From positions 1-16,070 of the forward strand of contig WQYJ01000019.1 in assembly GCA_009781325.1 (NCBI GenBank): a stretch of 16,070 nt of DNA. The letters run 5' to 3'. Positions 14,807 to 16,070 of this stretch are shown here, one piece after another; within the stretch, counting starts at the first letter, position 1, and each line of letters opens with the position of its first letter. Origin of the DNA: Propionibacteriaceae bacterium. GTDB lineage: Bacteria > Actinomycetota > Actinomycetes > Propionibacteriales > Propionibacteriaceae. Both the position numbers and the translations under genes were made by a program. Under the pieces are notes generated by a model. That model had not been told where the DNA came from and searched no databases. It saw only the letters and a program-made list of their open reading frames with translations.

Positions 14807-14953
14807 TGACAAAGGGGACGATTCTATCTGCTACCCCCGGTCATCCTGCCGCAGGCAGGACCCCCGGCAGCCGACGTATGGACTTGAGTGAGTTAGCGTC
14901 TCCCCAGTCCTCACGTCAGCTGCCGGGGGTGATACGGGACGTCCCCGCTGTCA
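14807..14953. mobile_element. REP/MITE-like palindromic element, copy 2, with terminal inverted repeats
   Basis: The left end TGACAAAGGGGACG (14807-14820) is matched by an inverted right end (14940-14953) with 12 of 14 identities, enclosing 147 bp. Inside, the left arm (about 14832-14872) is nearly identical to copy 1, including the TCCTGCC/GGCAGGA mini-hairpin. The right arm keeps only the GCTGCCGGGGGT part. No coding capacity is apparent. It lies between the divergent DUF1707 and ileS genes, 55 bp from the ileS start. Confidence 0.78.
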
Positions 14954-14992
14954 TGTCCGCCCCCAGTTTCGGTCTGGTTACCGGTGACCGCG

Positions 14993-15008
14993 TACAATAG
15001 GTGAAGTT
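14993..15008 (+). promoter_or_regulatory. Possible ileS -10 box and ribosome binding site
   Basis: TACAAT at 14993-14998 resembles a -10 box but has no convincing -35, and transcripts starting 6-9 nt later would be almost leaderless. AGGTGAAG overlaps this position directly before the ATG and could serve as ribosome site for a longer transcript. The two readings conflict and the call is tentative. Confidence 0.35.
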
Positions 15009-16070
15009 ATGACTACGTACGAAAAACCTGATTCCGCTTCGGGGGCATACAACCCTGTTCCCCCGCAAATTGACCTGGTGGCGATGGAGCATGAGATCTT
15101 GGAGTTGTGGAAGGCCCGCGACACCTTTTCTCGCAGTCTCGACAAGCCAGACGCGCCCCACTGGACCTTCTACGAGGGCCCGCCCACGGCCAATGGTCTG
15201 CCGGGGACCCACCATATTGAGGCGCGCGCTTTCAAGGATGTCTTCCCGCGATTCAAGACCATGCAAGGGTTCAAGGTTGCCCGCAAAGCTGGCTGGGACT
15301 GCCACGGTCTGCCGGTCGAAATTGCGGTTGAGAAGGAGTTGGGTTTCAACGGGAAGCCCGACATTGAACAGTACGGGATCGGCGAATTCAACGCGCGCTG
15401 CCGCGAATCGGTTAGCCGCTATGTCGATATGTGGGCCGAGCTGACCACACGCATGGGTTACTGGGTGAACATGGACGAGGCCTATTGGACGATGTCCACC
15501 TCCTATGTCCAATCCGTGTGGTGGGGACTCAAGCAGATTCACGCCAAGGGTCTGCTCGTCGAGGATTACCGTGTTGCGCCGTACTGCCCTCGCTGCGGTA
15601 CGACCCTGTCCGATCACGAGTTAGCCCAGGGGTACGAAGAAGACCCGGTGACCACTGTCTACGTACGCATGCCGCTGACTTCGGGGCCCTGGGCAGGCAA
15701 AGCATCCTTACTGATCTGGACAACGACCCCGTGGACCCTGATCTCCAACACAGCCACAGCGGTGAATAAAGACGTGAGCTATGTGGCAGCCAGCAATGGC
15801 TCCGAGACCCTGATCGTCGCCGAAGCGCTGAAAGATTCTGTCTTGGGTGACGACTATGAAGTTGTCGCCACGATGATGGGCGCTGAGATGGAGATGTGGC
15901 ACTACTCACGTCCCTTCGAGGTCGTGGACATGCCCGATGAAGCCAACGTCGTACTTCTTGCAGACTTCGTCACAGTAGAAGACGGCACCGGTGTGGTCCA
16001 CGAGTCACCGGCTTTCGGTGAGGTCGACATGGTGCTGTGCCGGGCCTATGGTCTGCCAATGGTCAACCCG
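15009..16070 (+). CDS. ileS: Isoleucyl-tRNA synthetase (partial, C-terminus outside window)
   Basis: IleS attaches isoleucine to its tRNA and hydrolyses mischarged valine. The visible 354 residues contain the class I ATP-site signature in the form P-P-T-A-N-G-L-P-G-T-H-H (58-69), a known actinobacterial variant of the HIGH box. R-K-A-G-W-D-C-H-G-L-P-V-E and the start of the editing domain follow (C-P-R-C-G-T-T-L-S-D-H-E, then T-T-P-W-T-L-I-S-N-T). The frame is open at the window end, so the KMSKS loop and anticodon-binding domain are missing. The start at 15009 gives the family's usual short N-terminal lead. It is transcribed away from the DUF1707-ppgK-gltA group. No T-box leader could be supported upstream. 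Confidence 0.95.
   Translation, partial: MTTYEKPDSASGAYNPVPPQIDLVAMEHEILELWKARDTFSRSLDKPDAPHWTFYEGPPTANGLPGTHHIEARAFKDVFPRFKTMQGFKVARKAGWDCHGLPVEIAVEKELGFNGKPDIEQYGIGEFNARCRESVSRYVDMWAELTTRMGYWVNMDEAYWTMSTSYVQSVWWGLKQIHAKGLLVEDYRVAPYCPRCGTTLSDHELAQGYEEDPVTTVYVRMPLTSGPWAGKASLLIWTTTPWTLISNTATAVNKDVSYVAASNGSETLIVAEALKDSVLGDDYEVVATMMGAEMEMWHYSRPFEVVDMPDEANVVLLADFVTVEDGTGVVHESPAFGEVDMVLCRAYGLPMVNP

Noticed and set aside
14954..15008. T-box leader of ileS
   Set aside because: GGTGACCGCG near 14983 vaguely resembles the T-box core, but there is no room or pattern for Stem I between the repeat element and the start codon.
14916..15617. Minus-strand open frame of 233 residues over ileS
   Set aside because: It is antisense to the conserved IleS N-terminus and partly overlaps the repeat element.

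Overview
The window looks like a chromosome segment of a mid-to-high-GC actinobacterium. The evidence is a polyphosphate-glucokinase-type ROK kinase, a DUF1707 protein, an actinobacterial-style IleS N-terminus, an MmpL-like exporter and a TadE/G plus SAF-domain pair. A Propionibacteriaceae-like host is possible but not proven by what is visible. No rRNA or tRNA gene, CRISPR array, transposase or integrase was found.

Layout: (1) 1-829, minus strand: the start of a tad/flp pilus operon (TadE/G-like protein, then a CpaB-like SAF-domain protein running off the edge). (2) 830-1305: a repeat-rich divergent intergenic region. It holds a DnaA-box hairpin, a 29-bp tandem array with one inverted copy, and a REP/MITE-like element with a 42-nt inverted repeat. 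(3) 1306-3552, plus: an MMPL/RND exporter. (4) 3619-12151, plus: a type I restriction-modification locus, hsdM-hsdS-[HigA-like protein, small ORF, ImmA/IrrE-type metallopeptidase, DUF4411 PIN-like protein]-hsdR. hsdM is split by a one-base frameshift exactly in the AdoMet-binding motif. (5) 12208-14735, minus: gltA (citrate synthase), ppgK (polyphosphate/ATP glucokinase) and a DUF1707 gene, which point to housekeeping carbon metabolism. (6) 14736-15008: a second copy of the REP/MITE-like element. (7) 15009 to the end, plus: the N-terminal third of ileS.

How the parts may work together: HsdM, HsdS and HsdR would form a type I restriction enzyme, in which the M2S core methylates and R translocates and cuts. 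As written, the modification subunit is interrupted, so both methylation and restriction should be off unless the frame is restored. Between S and R sits a toxin-antitoxin-like cassette: a protease/HTH-type protein whose stop codon overlaps the start of a PIN-like nuclease. In front of hsdR lie four copies of an 8-bp box spaced by 11, 77 and 11 bp, all on one helical face, which looks like an undescribed operator. The stretch from hsdS to the start of hsdR also lacks a GTACG/CGTAC word that is frequent elsewhere in the window, which suggests that it was acquired separately.

The best candidates for a new system are the metallopeptidase/PIN cassette nested inside a type I locus with its helically phased operator, and the dispersed hairpin element found in both divergent promoter regions.
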